Source: Meghimatium bilineatum (lineage: Eukaryota > Mollusca > Gastropoda > Stylommatophora > Philomycidae). From it: 64,000 nt of DNA. The DNA is taken from contig CM067302.1 of the NCBI GenBank assembly GCA_034231615.1, positions 9,063,603-9,127,602 on the forward strand, written 5' to 3'. The position numbers and the translations under genes were made by a program. The notes under the pieces were generated by a model. The model saw only the letters and a list, made by a program, of their open reading frames with translations. It did no database searches and was not told the DNA's origin. This document shows positions 10,395 through 21,004 of this stretch, piece after piece; position 1 is the stretch's first letter, and each line of letters opens with the position of its first letter.

Positions 10395-11165
10395 CCAAAT
10401 ATCCCAAATATTACCACAGGTGTCCCACAGCTGTGGAGAAAGAAGTGCAGGCTTTAATCAGTGAGAATACCAAAGAGGGGGATGTGATTATATACACTGA
10501 TGGATCTGTAATTAGGCATGTTCGCAGTGCTTGGGCCTTTACAGCTCAGTGCGCAGGTAAAACGATCAAGGAGGAAAGTGGTGCCTTTGCGGTCACTACG
10601 AGTAGTATGACCATGGAGACTATGGCGGTGACCAAGGCATTTGAGTGGCTACGCACACAGAAAGTAACGCAGGTCTGCATCTTGAGTGACTCTATGAGTA
10701 TGATTAAGAAGGTACAAGTGGGTCTCGTTCGCGAACAGTGGATTGAGGCCTTGAGAAATGCGAGCTTGAAGGCGGTTACATTTATTTTCGTGCCGGGACA
10801 TGTGGGCGTTCGAGGCAATGAAAGAGCGGATCAACTGGCATCGTGTGCGATTGTGGCAAAGGGCGATGGGGCAATGGATCGCGCTGACGTTTTGAACTCC
10901 TTAAGAGATATAACACGCGAGAGTGAGACTAATGTGGATGATGATTCCTTTTCAATGGCTAGGATTAAAGATCAGGGATTGAGATGCGGTGTTGCTAGAG
11001 GTGAACATTTTGGAGGGCGCAGAAGAATGATGGTCAACCAGCATAGGACCGGTACTGTCAGCAGAAGTGCGATGGCGGATACACTCAAGGAGAGATCGGA
11101 GCAACTATGGATGTGTCCAGTTTGCAGTGATGATGATCCGACGACTAACTAACTAACTAACTAAC
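10395..11165 (+). mobile_element. LINE-C, 5'-truncated, RNase H domain intact
   Basis: The 3' part of a non-LTR retrotransposon encodes an RNase HI-type domain that would degrade RNA in the RNA:DNA hybrid. The open frame (10070-11152, 360 codons) contains all four acidic catalytic residues. They are Asp in IYTDGS (~residue 144), Glu in MTMETMA (~183), Asp in LSDSMS (~207) and Asp in GNERADQLA (~254). The motif His is in VPGHVGVRG (~244). The last residues (WMCPVC) look like part of a Cys-rich knuckle. The first 100 residues come from the adjacent 63-bp array, so the true element frame starts near 10400. The reverse transcriptase is missing. The 3' tail is (ACTA)n at 11139-11163, as in the copy at 18095. 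Confidence 0.85.
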
Positions 11166-11344
11166 CAAATATCATAATACTAAACCGCAGACGATGATAA
11201 CAACAGTTTCAAGTGTGGTGTTGCATGTCTCCGATGTGACAATGGAACTTACCTAGAACACAAGTTGTGTTGTAGTTTAACAATGACTAACAGACTATCC
11301 GACTATGTGGTTAATGTATGAAAACATATAAGTAACGATATACA
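11166..11344. other. Unassigned spacer
   Basis: No motif recognised between the LINE-C tail and the hammerhead-like motif. Confidence 0.3.
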
Positions 11345-11378
11345 AGACATCTTCAACGTTTCAAATTTAATGTCTTCT
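11345..11378 (-). ncRNA. Degenerate Penelope-type hammerhead-like motif
   Basis: The minus strand reads CTTGAAGAAGACAT then TTTGAAACGTTG. It keeps the GAAACGTTG end seen at 3352 but the stem is weakened. The flank CAAGACAC matches the 3352 copy. Confidence 0.35.
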
Positions 11379-11644
11379 TCAAGACACTACAAAACAAACA
11401 GTGAACAAACGATAACAACAGTAAAAGCAAGGATGTTACTATCACAGAAGCACACAAAAAAGAGCAATAATAAAAGTCTAATTCTGTCACATATGTCCCT
11501 GCCACAGTTGGGACACGTATAGTTTTAGTTGGACATGCGTGTGTCTGCTTGTCTGTCCCTTCTGTCGGTATGTTTTCTCTTTATCCCTGCAAATCACAAG
11601 AATGTCAGCCAATTTAATGGCGTGCAGAGAAAATGAACCTTTTA

Positions 11645-11905
11645 TTTTATTTTGGTAAAGAACCATCTGTAAACCTGTTTAGAGAAAGTATATTTTGAGC
11701 AGCAATTTACGACTATGAAACATGGACACTAAATAAATCACTGGCATAGAGAATTGCAGTCTCCGAAATGAAATGTTACAGACGGATATTGAGAACTCCA
11801 TTGAACAAGGACCCAAAAAAATCAAGAAATTATATGAATAGTAGACGTCGAAGATGGTTAGTTCTGTAGCGACAACTGAACAAGAAAGCTGAGTTGTTTC
11901 AATCA
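11645..11905 (+). mobile_element. LINE-H reverse transcriptase C-terminal fragment
   Basis: The broken translation contains YDYETWTLN-like, NVTDGY-like and TRTQKNQEI blocks. These match the YG.E.WT..EM...RR region of LINE-H copies at 49010 and 12020. Several stops show it is dead. Confidence 0.6.
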
Positions 11906-12019
11906 ATCAAATAACATACCGAATGACGTATGCGATGATATTTCTCCTTGACTCTCTGTCTCTTGTGTTGTCAATAAGTTCGGTTGGTGAAATTCTACCG
12001 TGCTACAGTACTAGTCCAA

Positions 12020-12400
12020 TAGGAACTTCTCTCTTTGTCGTCCCCTGTCTACTAATCCCTTGATCTTTCCAGTTGTTATTAAGTGTTCAAGCTGTGTTCT
12101 TCTATGTTCTAGAAACCTTGACTGTCTGCCCCTAATGTTTGATATGATTGATCTTTTTACACCAGCATCACTGAGAACTTTTGCATTAGGTTTCTTATTT
12201 GTCCATGGTATTGTCATCATTCTTCTCAGAAACCACATTTCTGTAGCCTCTAATTCGATTTGAATGTTTTTGTTTAGTCCATGCTTCACATCCATAAAAA
12301 AGAATTGGTTCGATATAACATCTCAGCACCCGAATTCGGGTCTGCATTGATAGTCTTCCATTGCACAAAATGGTTCTCATTTTTGTAATGCTGATTTCAA
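12020..12400 (-). mobile_element. LINE-H reverse transcriptase C-terminal region
   Basis: Two overlapping minus frames encode RVLRCYIEPILFYGCEAWT, ATEMWFLRRMMTIPWTNKK, a RTQLEHLITTGKIKG-like block and a DRGRQREKFL block. This is the standard C-terminal order of RNase H-less LINEs. One frameshift falls between the first two blocks. The 5' part is missing. Confidence 0.8.
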
Positions 12401-12502
12401 GAGAAGATACCGTACTTATCTAATTATGGCAGACAGCCATACACAACAAACCGACCAAGAGGAGAATGGAAAAGCAAATACACGGTCAGAGAATTATAGA
12501 AA

Positions 12503-13012
12503 GAGACCGTCCATAAAATACGTCAACAATTGGGTGGGAAATTGGGGTCTGAAAACGAGTTGACAGTTGTTGACAGATGGGGATCGACAACAATTGACGT
12601 AATAAAAACGTTTGACAGTTGTTGACGTAGGGATTGACAGCAGTTGACGTAAGAAAAGGTTTGACAGTTGTTGACAGGTGGGGATTGACAAAAGCTGACG
12701 TAATAAAATGAGGTTTGACAGTTATTAGCAAGTTGGTATTTTTAACGGTTTTTAAGGGTTTTATATACTAATTAAAATATGCCGGATTGGAGGGAAAAGT
12801 TCCCGATAGTCGGAAAAACAATTATCGCGTGACTTCACACTTTTTCTGCTTAAAAGATATTTTTGGTTTTGGGAGTGGGGTTATATTTTGACATAATTAA
12901 ACGGGCGGTGGGAGAGGGGGGGTTTCCTGAATTCTTGACATGTTGTTGACAAGAAGAGAGTGGTCAAATTTTGTCCAAATAAAGGGTTGTTATTTATGCA
13001 CGGCCCAAATGT
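12503..13012. mobile_element. Non-autonomous TIR element (MITE-like), copy 1
   Basis: The ends are imperfect inverted repeats: CCGTCCATAAAATACGTC at the left, and on the right strand's complement GGCCGTGCATAAATAAC. The interior repeats 'TTTGACAGTTGTTGAC' about every 60 bp (12560-12725), then 'ATTTTGACATAATTAA' and a G-rich run. A homologous copy of about 350 bp is at 22787-23140. No transposase is encoded. The superfamily is not assigned. Confidence 0.6.
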
Positions 13013-13019
13013 GAGTGAC

Positions 13020-13670
13020 TTAGAAAGAATGTCTACAAAAACTAATAGATCAGGTAAATCAATAAATCAAAGAAATAATATGGACTAGATTAAAACATCC
13101 AAAACACAAAAACCAAGATAATCAGCAAAATAAAAGAGGAACTGGCGCTAAACATAAACATACATGGAAACTGCAAAACAATATCATGGACACATAGTCA
13201 CAAATGATGCTAGATGTGAAATAGAAGTTAAAAGGAGAATAGGAATGGCTAAAAGTAATTTTAATGACAAAAGGACAATATTAACTTCTAAACAAATTAC
13301 AAATAAGCTAAACATGATAATTATAAAATACTGCATCTATTCCATATTAATTTATGGCTCAGAAACATGTACAATAAATAATCAGAAGACAGAATTGGTG
13401 CCTTTGAAATGTGGATAAATAGAAGAATAACAAAGAACAAAACGAAAAAGGAGAGAACTTTTAAAGGAAATAAAAATCAAACATATAAATTATTCTGGTA
13501 ATATAAAAGACGTGACACCGTATTGAAGATCTTACTTGAGGGTAGAGTCGAGGAGAGGTGAGCAAGAGGTAGTCAGAGATAAAAGTGGGAGAGAAACGTC
13601 AGGAGATGGACAGATTACAGTCTAGATGACAACAGGTTACAAGAAGATGACCGACGGGCTGGTAAGCTGA
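13020..13670 (+). mobile_element. LINE-B, copy 1 (degraded)
   Basis: The translation gives YHGHIVTNDARCEIEVKRR, GMAKSNFNDKRTIL, a TSKQITNKL block, YSILIYGSETCT, then further on frameshifted TLLEGR and CWRY-region blocks. This is the LINE-B reverse transcriptase C-terminus also present at 27125 and 38895. SINE-2 copy 2 follows at once, replacing the GAT tail. Confidence 0.75.
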
Positions 13671-13689
13671 GCACTTATGGGAATGTACC

Positions 13690-13965
13690 ACATGCGTGTT
13701 GCCGCGACCCACAAAGGGAATACAGAATAGCGACATGGCTACATGTCATGCAGGTAGCAGAAGGGGACTAAGGAGGATTAGGAGGTTGAGTTATCTGTCC
13801 TCCACATAGCTTGGCACAGTAATCCAGAAGCCATGCTGAAGTCGGATGTGTCAAACCGAAAGATGCAGATATCACAGCGAAGCTGTAAACTGTGATACAA
13901 CCCACTCCGTTCTCCGGACTAGATCTTGCTAATCTTCAGGAATTTCAAAACGAATGTAGAAAAAA
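13690..13965 (+). mobile_element. SINE-2, copy 2
   Basis: Diverged copy: GAATAGCGACATGG, AGCCATGCTGAAGTCGGATG, TACAACCCACTCCGTTCTCC. The tail is reduced to GTAGAAAAAAG. Confidence 0.75.
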
Positions 13966-13984
13966 GGGGGAATGTCCCAGTACT

Positions 13985-14400
13985 ATGAGACTAGTTTATA
14001 ATAATCCTATTGGGTGATTCTGAGTATAATCACATTGGGCGATTCTGAGTATAATCACATTGGGCGATTCTGAGTATAATCACATTGGGCGATTCTGAGT
14101 ATAATCACATTAGGCGATTCTGAGTATAATCACATTAGGCGATTCTGAGTATAATCACATTAGGCGATTCTGAGTATAATCACATTGGGCGATTCTGAGT
14201 ATAATCACATTAGGCGATTCTGAGTATAATCACATTAGGCGATTCTGAGTATAATCACATTAGGCGATTCTGAGTATAATCACATTGGGCGATTCTGAGT
14301 ATAATCACATTAGGCGATTCTGAGTATAATCACATTAGGCGATTCTGAGTATAATCACATTAGGCGATTCTGAGTATAATCACATTGGGTGATTCTGAGG
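13985..14400. repeat. 25-bp tandem array with 100-bp higher-order period
   Basis: The unit is CACATTAGGCGATTCTGAGTATAAT, written here in two parts: CACATTAGGC plus GATTCTGAGTATAAT. About 15 units differ only at one site (AGGC or GGGC). From ~14085 the order is G, A, A, A, G, A, A, A, G, A, A, A, G, a four-unit higher-order repeat. Confidence 0.95.
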
Positions 14401-14454
14401 TGAGAAACGGATTTCCATGATGGGTTGTGTTAATATAGTATACACACATACATA

Positions 14455-14507
14455 TATAGCCTATATATATATATATATATATAGGCTATTAATACATTAA
14501 TATATAC

Positions 14508-14534
<27 letters not shown>
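14455..14534. repeat. (TA)n microsatellite pair with palindromic flanks
   Basis: Two TA tracts are separated by AGGCTATTAATACATTAATATATAC, whose first part mirrors TATAGCCTATA to the left. Confidence 0.85.
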
Positions 14535-14538
<4 letters not shown>

Positions 14539-14786
14539 TAAGTTCTTGAGAGCCTATCTCACACTTAATTCATGTTCCGCCTAGCACACACGTACACATG
14601 TACGGCTTTCTCACCGTACAACCTTACACTTACGTTCGGCCTATTTCACGCTTACACATACAATTTGTGTATCTCAATCGAACATTTTGCATATATTTTT
14701 GGGATATTGACCCTCTTCAGGATTTAATCTCGTAGACAGAGAAGGGAAAGGGATTTCAACCCTTCTTCATGTAAGAAAACCATAGA

Positions 14787-15020
14787 TGACTTTAATCTCT
14801 GGTGATTTAGCTAAAGATGACTTTAATCTCTGGTAATTTAGCTAAAGATGACTTTTATCTCTGGGAATTTAGCTAAAGATGACTTTTATCTCTGGGAATT
14901 TAGCTAAAGATGACTAATCTCTGATAATTTAGCTAAAGATGACTTTTATCTCTGGGAATTTAGCTAAAGATGACTAATCTCTGATAATTTAGCTAAAGAT
15001 GACTTTTATCTCTGGGAATT
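14787..15020. repeat. ~31-bp tandem array, ~7.5 units
   Basis: The unit contains GATGACTTTTATCTCTGGGA plus ATTTAGCTAAA. Two units carry a 3-bp deletion (GATGACTAATC). Confidence 0.92.
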
Positions 15021-15146
15021 TAGCCAAAGGGTGGGTAATATTTACCACCACCCCACCTTCACGAATTTACAAATCATAAAATTTCACAAGAAAAAGTAAA
15101 AATTATGTACAATATTAATAAAATAATCTACTAGAATACCTACAAG

Positions 15147-15268
15147 GTTACCTACATGACAAGGTTACCTACATGACAAGGTTACCTACATGACAAGGTT
15201 ACCTACATGACAAGGTTACCTACATGACAAGGTTACCTACATGACAAGGTTACCTACATGACAAGATT
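15147..15268. repeat. 17-bp tandem array, ~7 units
   Basis: The unit is ACATGACAAGGTTACCT. It flows into the following 12-bp array, with which it shares 'CAAG.TTACCTAC'. Confidence 0.95.
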
Positions 15269-15269
15269 A

Positions 15270-16512
15270 TCTATATGACTGCCTTTATAATTACCTACTA
15301 GATTACCAACAAGATTGTCTACAAGATCACATACACGATTGTTTTCTAATTTATCTACTTGATTACTTACAAGATTGTCTACAAGATTACCTACAAGATT
15401 ACTTACAAGATTGTCTACATGATTACTTACAAGATTGTCTACAAGATTACCTACAAGATTACTTACAAGATTGTCTACATGATTACTTACAAGATTGTGT
15501 ACAAGATTACCTACAAGATTACTTACAAGATTGTCTACAAGATTACCTACAAGATTACTTACAAGATTGTCTACATGATTACTTACAAGATTGTCTACAT
15601 GATTACTTACAAGATTGTCTACAAGATTACCTACAAGATTACTTACAAGATTGTCTACATGATTACTTACAAGATTGTCTACAAGATTACCTACAAGATT
15701 ACTTACAAGATTGTGTACAAGATTACCTACAAGATTACTTACAAGATTGTCTACAAGATTACCTACAAGATTACTTACAAGATTGTCTACATGATTACTT
15801 ACAAGATTGTCTACATGATTACTTACAAGATTGTCTACAAGATTACCTACAAGATTACTTACAAGATTGTCTACATGATTACTTACAAGATTGTCTACAA
15901 GATTACCTACAAGATTACTTACAAGATTGTCTACAAGATTACCTACAAGATTACTTACAAGATTGTCTACAAGATTACCTACAAGATTACTTACAAGATT
16001 GTCTACATGATTACTTACAAGATTGTCTACATGATTACTTACAAGATTGTCTACAAGATTACTTACAAGATTGCCTGCAAGATTACTTACAAGATTGCCT
16101 GCAGGATTACTTACAAGATTGCCTGCAGGATTACTTACAAGATTGCCTGCAAGATTACTTAAAAGATTGCCTGCAAGATTACTTACAAGATTGCCTGCAG
16201 GATTACTTACAAGATTGCCTGCAGGATTACTTAAAAGATTGCCTGCAAGATTACTTACAAGATTGCCTGCAAGATTACTTAAAAGATTGCCTGCAAGATT
16301 ACTTACAAGATTGCCTGCAGGATTACTTACAAGATTGCCTGCAGGATTACTTACAAGATTGCCTACAGGGTCACTTGCAGGATTGTCTACAAGTTTATCT
16401 ACAATATTATCTACAAGATTACCTACAAGATTACCTACAAGATTACCTACAAGATTACCTACAAGATTACCTACAAGATTACCTACAAGATTACCTACAA
16501 GATTACCAACGG
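15270..16512. repeat. 12-bp tandem array, ~100 units, multi-level
   Basis: The base unit is ACAAGATTACCT, with variants ACTT, GTCT, GCCT and CATGATT. Variants are arranged in 36-bp and 48-bp blocks, and one zone (16065-16370) is rich in GCCTGCAGGA. Because 12 is a multiple of three, both strands stay open: 457 codons on the minus strand (15254-16627, a four-residue LVxN repeat) and 267 codons on the plus strand. Only about 40 N-terminal residues of the minus frame are non-repetitive. I see no sign that it is a gene. Confidence 0.95.
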
Positions 16513-16721
16513 AATATAGTTTAGAAAACGGAGATGCGTTGTTAATTTGCACTAGTGGTCCGAGATATACGACATCAGCGGAATCCTGCAGGATGATGAG
16601 TTGATTTACTATCCAGGCAAAAGACACAGGTGTGCCCCTGTGGAGCTGAGGGATTCAAACCCCCACCCACCCCATTAGCAATCATAACTTGACATTTAAC
16701 ACTATGAATTCAGCCAAAAGG

Positions 16722-16955
16722 TGGCTAAAAACCACTTCATTAATTTTGTTTCACTAAACGCCACTTCCTTCATTTTGTTTCACAAAAAAACCACTCCCTT
16801 AATGTTGTTTCACAAAAAACCACTTCCTTAGTGTTGTTTCACAAAAAAACCACTTCCTTAATGTTATTTCACAAAAAACCACTTCTTTCATGTTATTTTA
16901 TTAAAAAACCACTTCCTCAATGTTGTTTCACACAAAAAACCACTCATTTTTTAGC
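16722..16955. repeat. ~27-bp tandem array, ~8 units
   Basis: The unit contains AAACCACTTCCTTAATG plus TTGTTTCAC. One inverted single unit appears near 18060-18090 at the edge of a nested LINE-C copy. Confidence 0.92.
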
Positions 16956-17630
16956 ACAAAAGGAAAATGTAAACTAGAAGATGAACGAATGACCTATGTT
17001 TAAGGTAAGGACCCTCCTTACAGAAAACAGGGCTATCTACGGGCTTTTCTCCTTCCTCCCCATATCGTCGCACACATAGACAGCGTATTTCTTCCATCTT
17101 TTTTCTCTATTCATCCTTAGGTCACTCAGGGAACTGCTTTCTCCATCTTAAAACTACTCACGATAAGATCAATGTTCCTTTCTACTAAATTGGACATCTC
17201 TTCCGTATTAAGATCTTATGACCCTCTTCATTGTCAGTAATCGGTTTCACATTTCACAAAATTATATTAGTGGACTGAGTAACTGACTTGTCGATACTTG
17301 ACGCTAGTCGAATATCTTCAGTTTCTATTCAATACGATCCTAGGGAGTCTTTATTTTTATTTTTTTTGAGAAAACCTTACTCGGAGGGGTGTTCTCATAG
17401 TACAGTTTAAAATGTTAGAAAGTTGGTCTCACACAGTGAGGTCTAGAGTTCAATCCTCGGTAAGAAATGGGTTTGTTTTTTTCTGTGGAAGGATAAATTA
17501 AAATACTCACTGCGGCCTTTATCAAAAATCTACAAAATCCCTCCCTACAACTCCTTAACGGGAAACATGCAGTGTTTTGTTTAAAACTTTCGTTACTGCA
17601 TGTTTTCCTGTGAAGGAGTGCAGGGAGGCT
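16956..17630. other. Unassigned spacer
   Basis: No recognised motif. It contains no open frame that looks like a domain. Confidence 0.35.
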
Positions 17631-17632
17631 TT

Positions 17633-17905
17633 CTATTCATTCATTCATTCATTAATTTTCCTTTTGCGCTGAGGTTAGCGCATAGGGCAGAGGTCAGATC
17701 TCTCAAATTCTGTCTGTTCAAAGCTATGGGCTGTGGAAATAAAGGCCGCTTTGCCATAGCAGACGACATTTACAGGAAGGATTTTGATTGTACCTCCGAA
17801 AGAAAAACATCCTGTCCTAACCATGGATTGAACCCGGGACCACAAGGGTCTTCCCGGGACCACAAGGGTCTGAGAACGGCCTCCATAACCACACGGCCGT
17901 GATAT
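17633..17905 (-). mobile_element. SINE-T2 (tRNA-derived), full length
   Basis: On the minus strand the head (from ~17900) reads GGCCGTGTGGTTATGGAGGC (A-box region), then CCCGGGTTCAATCC (B-box). The body continues to TGAACAGACAGAATTTGAGA, CCTATGCGCTAACC and AAAAGGAAA, and ends in (ATGA)n repeats (17633-17656). A 17-bp segment (TCCCGGGACCACAAGGG) is duplicated in the head at 17835-17868. Its last ~90 bp are nearly identical to the end of LINE-D at 24697-24795, which points to LINE-D-type machinery as its mobiliser. Confidence 0.8.
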
Positions 17906-17949
17906 TTGTTTGACAATTTAAAATATATAATAATTTGTGTCCTTCAATA

Positions 17950-18050
17950 GCATCATCATCTAGTGCCGTCTTCGCAACGAAGGTTGGCTGAAACAGATCT
18001 CCAATATCGCCTGTCTCTTGTTTTGGTGGTGCACTCTGCTAGACTAACAT
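17950..18050 (-). mobile_element. LINE-B, copy 2, 3' end (split by insertion)
   Basis: The minus strand holds the LINE-B 3' terminus: (GAT)n at 17951-17960, the GCCGTCTTCGCAACGAAGG region, and the sequence for AECTTKT. The rest of the copy resumes at 18622 beyond a LINE-C insertion. Confidence 0.78.
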
Positions 18051-18094
18051 GTCCATCAAATAACATTGAGGAAGTGGTTTTGTTTTTTGTTGTT

Positions 18095-18591
18095 TTTTTA
18101 CTCTATGAGTATGATTAAGAAGGTACAAGTGGGTCTCGTTCGCGAACAGTGGATTGAGGCCTTGAGAAATGCGAGCTTGAAAGCGGTTACATTTATTTTT
18201 GTGCCGGGACATCTGGGCGTTCGAGGCAATGAAAGAGCGGATCAACTGGCATCGTATGCGATTGTGGCAAAGGGCGATCGGGCAATGGATCGCGCTGACG
18301 TTTTGAACTCCTCAAGAGATATAACACGCGAGAGTGAGACTAATGTGGATGATGATTCCTTTTCAATGGCTAGGATTAAAGATCAGGGATTGAAATGCGT
18401 TGTTGCTAGAGGTGAACAATTTGGAGGGCGCAGAAGAATGATGCTCAACCAGCATAGGACCGGTACTGTCAGCAGAAGTGTGATGGCGGATACACTCAAG
18501 GAGAGATCGGAGCAGCTATGGACGTGTCCGGTTTGCAGTGATGATGATCCGACGACTAACTAACTAACTAACTAACTATCTAACTAACTAC

Positions 18592-18622
<31 letters not shown>
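18095..18622 (+). mobile_element. LINE-C, copy 2, nested in LINE-B
   Basis: Starts abruptly at the LINE-C sequence for SMSMIKKVQVGL, inside the RNase H domain. It is about 95% identical by eye to 10690-11160 and retains the PGH and GNERADQLA motifs. The tail is a long (ACTA)n run (18555-18622). Flanking imperfect repeats at 18051-18068 and 18623-18640, both beginning GTCCATC, look like an aged target-site duplication. A 34-bp stretch of unrelated sequence (18069-18102) joins the left repeat to the element. Confidence 0.8.
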
Positions 18623-18985
18623 GTCCATCTCATAATGTTTATCTCCTAATTGTATCTCTGTCTACCTCTGCTCGCCCCCCCCCTAATCGCTTTTATCCTC
18701 AAGTAATGTCTTCAACAAGGTTCATGTCTTTTAATATGGCTAAAATTACTGTATTTGTTTGACTTTATTTCCTTGAATGATTCTTTCTTCATACAAAGTG
18801 TTGTTAGAACATATTTTTGTTTTCTCTTCTTTTCATGAAATTCTCTCTATTCTTCTATGTATCCACATCTCATGGGCATCCATTCTGTCTAGAAGACAGA
18901 GTTTATTCATTGCCCATGTTTCTGTGCCATACATTTAATAGAATAGGTGTAGCATTTTATCATTTTCATTTTTTGTCCTTCAATA
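18623..18985 (-). mobile_element. LINE-B, copy 2, 5' portion
   Basis: Minus-strand continuation of the copy at 17950. It runs from the ESNNT/GYSL region back through the SETW-equivalent segment near 18935. It is aligned by eye with 39040-39345. Confidence 0.72.
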
Positions 18986-19148
18986 AGAGAAACTCTACGA
19001 AGAACCATTAATAGAGAAGGCATGTCAATGAACCTAAACAACACGCAACAACTGAAAGATCTGGCAATACAAAGACAGAAATGGAAAGCTATGGTTTCTG
19101 CCCTATGCGCCGCCTATGGCCCTGGAGGAACATAACATAACATAACAA
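18985..19148 (+). mobile_element. LINE-M 3' end, ATAAC tail
   Basis: Translation gives LRRTINREGMSMN, LAIQRQKWKAMVSALCAAYG and PGGT, a common LINE C-terminal block, followed by three AACAT repeats (19128-19147) as tail. Confidence 0.7.
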
Positions 19149-19429
19149 TAAGTCATAAAAGCCTAGTCTACCTATAACCAATCAAGGTCTATGGCAGTGT
19201 ATCCCAACGTGTGCCCCAAGCACCACATAGCAGCATTTTGACTGTTCAAGGGGACAATTTTAACAATCTGTCATTAGGCTTCATTTAGGCTAAATTCAAT
19301 TTTTGAATATAAAATGAAATATGTATATGTTACATAGAGGGGCATCAGAATTTTAAAAACAATTAGGTGGGGCATGGTAAAAAAAAAGTTGGGAAACACT
19401 GGTCTATGAATACTGCATTAGATGCACCA

Positions 19430-19625
19430 GCACAAAGATTCTTCTTTTCCCTTTATGCCTTGCAGCGTCAGGGGTAGAATAGTTCTCTGGAGACGGCCCT
19501 TTTGTATGCTTCGTGTATGTTTCTTTTCATTGACTCTTTTATTTCTGTAATCCATCATTTGTAAAAATCTGCCCCTGGATTCGTATAGATCGTGTCTGTA
19601 TAGCAATGCTGAGCGGCACTGGATG
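19430..19625 (-). mobile_element. LINE-A 3' end, copy 2
   Basis: The minus frame (62 codons) reads ESRGRFLQM, DYRNKRVNE, GRLQRTILPLTLQGIKGKEE, ending in a short GAA tail at 19437. It matches the end of the copy at 620-1685 (LQRTILPL). Confidence 0.7.
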
Positions 19626-19849
19626 ATAGTCTGGAAACATGGGAAAAACCATTTATTCTGTTGTCATCTGATGTAATCTAGGATTGGCATTGTGTTGTTT
19701 GTTTAGTTTTCTGGTGTAATCTAGGACTGGCATTGTTTTTGTTTAGTTTTCTGACGAAATATATGATTGACATTGCGTTTGTTTAGTCTTCGGATGTAAT
19801 CCAGCTTAAAGCGTAGAGGATTGACATCATTGTACTTGAGCTTCCCTGC

Positions 19850-19955
19850 ACGTGTTATGTAACTTTCAAAGAAGCGTCACTCCGCCTGCCGAGAGTACCA
19901 CTTCGAGCACGTATCTCCGCAACTTCAAATGATAATCCCCAGGAATCTAGGGGGA
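19850..19955 (-). mobile_element. SINE-T3, copy 3 (body)
   Basis: The minus strand has GATTATCATTTGAAGTTGCG, then TGGTACTCTCGGCAGGCGG and the GTCACGC-type end. It matches the bodies at 1780-1880 and 7662-7768. Confidence 0.65.
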
Positions 19956-19965
19956 AAACATTTTT

Positions 19966-20120
19966 CAACAAGATTTCACAAGTCAAATTTTTAAGCAAAA
20001 TTTCACAAGTCAGATTTTTCAACGAGATTTCACAAGTCAGATTTTTCAACAAGATTTCACAAGTCAGATTTTTCAACAAGATTTCACAAGTCAGATTTTT
20101 CAACAAGATTTCACAAATCA
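19966..20120. repeat. 27-bp tandem array, ~5.6 units
   Basis: The unit is AAGTCAGATTTTTCAAC plus AAGATTTCAC. On the minus strand it reads as a nine-residue repeat (LTCEILLKN). Confidence 0.93.
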
Positions 20121-20331
20121 GAGTTAAAACCCCGACATGTTGAGAAGAATGCACACAAATGTACCATAACGCAACGGAGTTATCCAGAGATTTCTATCTC
20201 GAGATGTGTATGAGTGTAGGAAAATTGTAATCTACGATGTTATCTATCCATAATTTTCTTTGTTTTCCACTGCTTCTTCGATCCTCGAGTGTTCCCTACA
20301 AAACTGCTATTGGCATAATAAACATAATTTT

Positions 20332-20690
20332 TTCGTCTTCTCCTTCAGCGTTCATTCTCAAACTCCCGCTGAATCTCTCTTGTAGCAGGATAATGTTCTC
20401 AAACTCCCGCTGAATCTCTCTTGTAGCAGGACAATGTTCTCAAACTCCCACTGGATCTCTCTTGTAGCAGGATAATGTTCTCAAACTCCCGCTGGATCTC
20501 TCTCTTATAGCAAGACAATGTTCTCAAACTCCCGCTGGATCTCTCTTGTAGTAGGACACTGTTCTTAAACTCCCGCTGGGTCGGACAATGATCCACCTAG
20601 ATTTCTAGCAAAATGTAGCACAGAGGATGAAAAATCATTGTGTCGCCGTTTTATTTGCGCCAATATCCCGAAACATCCGACTTTAGCGGA
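20332..20690 (-). mobile_element. SINE-1, copy d, with internal 41-bp array
   Basis: A minus SINE-1 copy from the GAA tail side (20335) to CCGCTAAAGTCGG (20690). Between 20389 and ~20585 the segment around GTTCTCAAACTCCCGCTGGA plus TCTCTCTTGTAGCAGGACAAT is repeated about five times with a 41-bp period. It is the same unit, inverted, as the large array starting at 21030. Confidence 0.88.
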
Positions 20691-21004
20691 ACTGTCATTA
20701 CTACATGCTTCAGATTCTTATGTCAGTGTGAAAAGGATTCATTCCCTTTCACCAATGATATATATGTGCTCCTTATGACATCATATAAAGTTGTGTATTT
20801 CAATGGCCCAGTTCAATTCTCGACTCTAACAAGATGCTGTTCGCTGAGGAGTTATCCTTCATTCCCTGAACAAGAAATAGTTTCAATGTGCTGTGAGACA
20901 AATACACAGCTGACAGGACCAGTTTAGCTTTTTTGTCATAAATGTTATCGCAAATGACATCAGCTGGAGAAGAACAGTGAGTGGAGAGACCACATCAAAG
21001 GGAC
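20691..21004. other. Spacer between two opposed SINE-1 copies
   Basis: No gene recognised. It is the centre of a large inverted structure (20332-22732). Confidence 0.4.
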
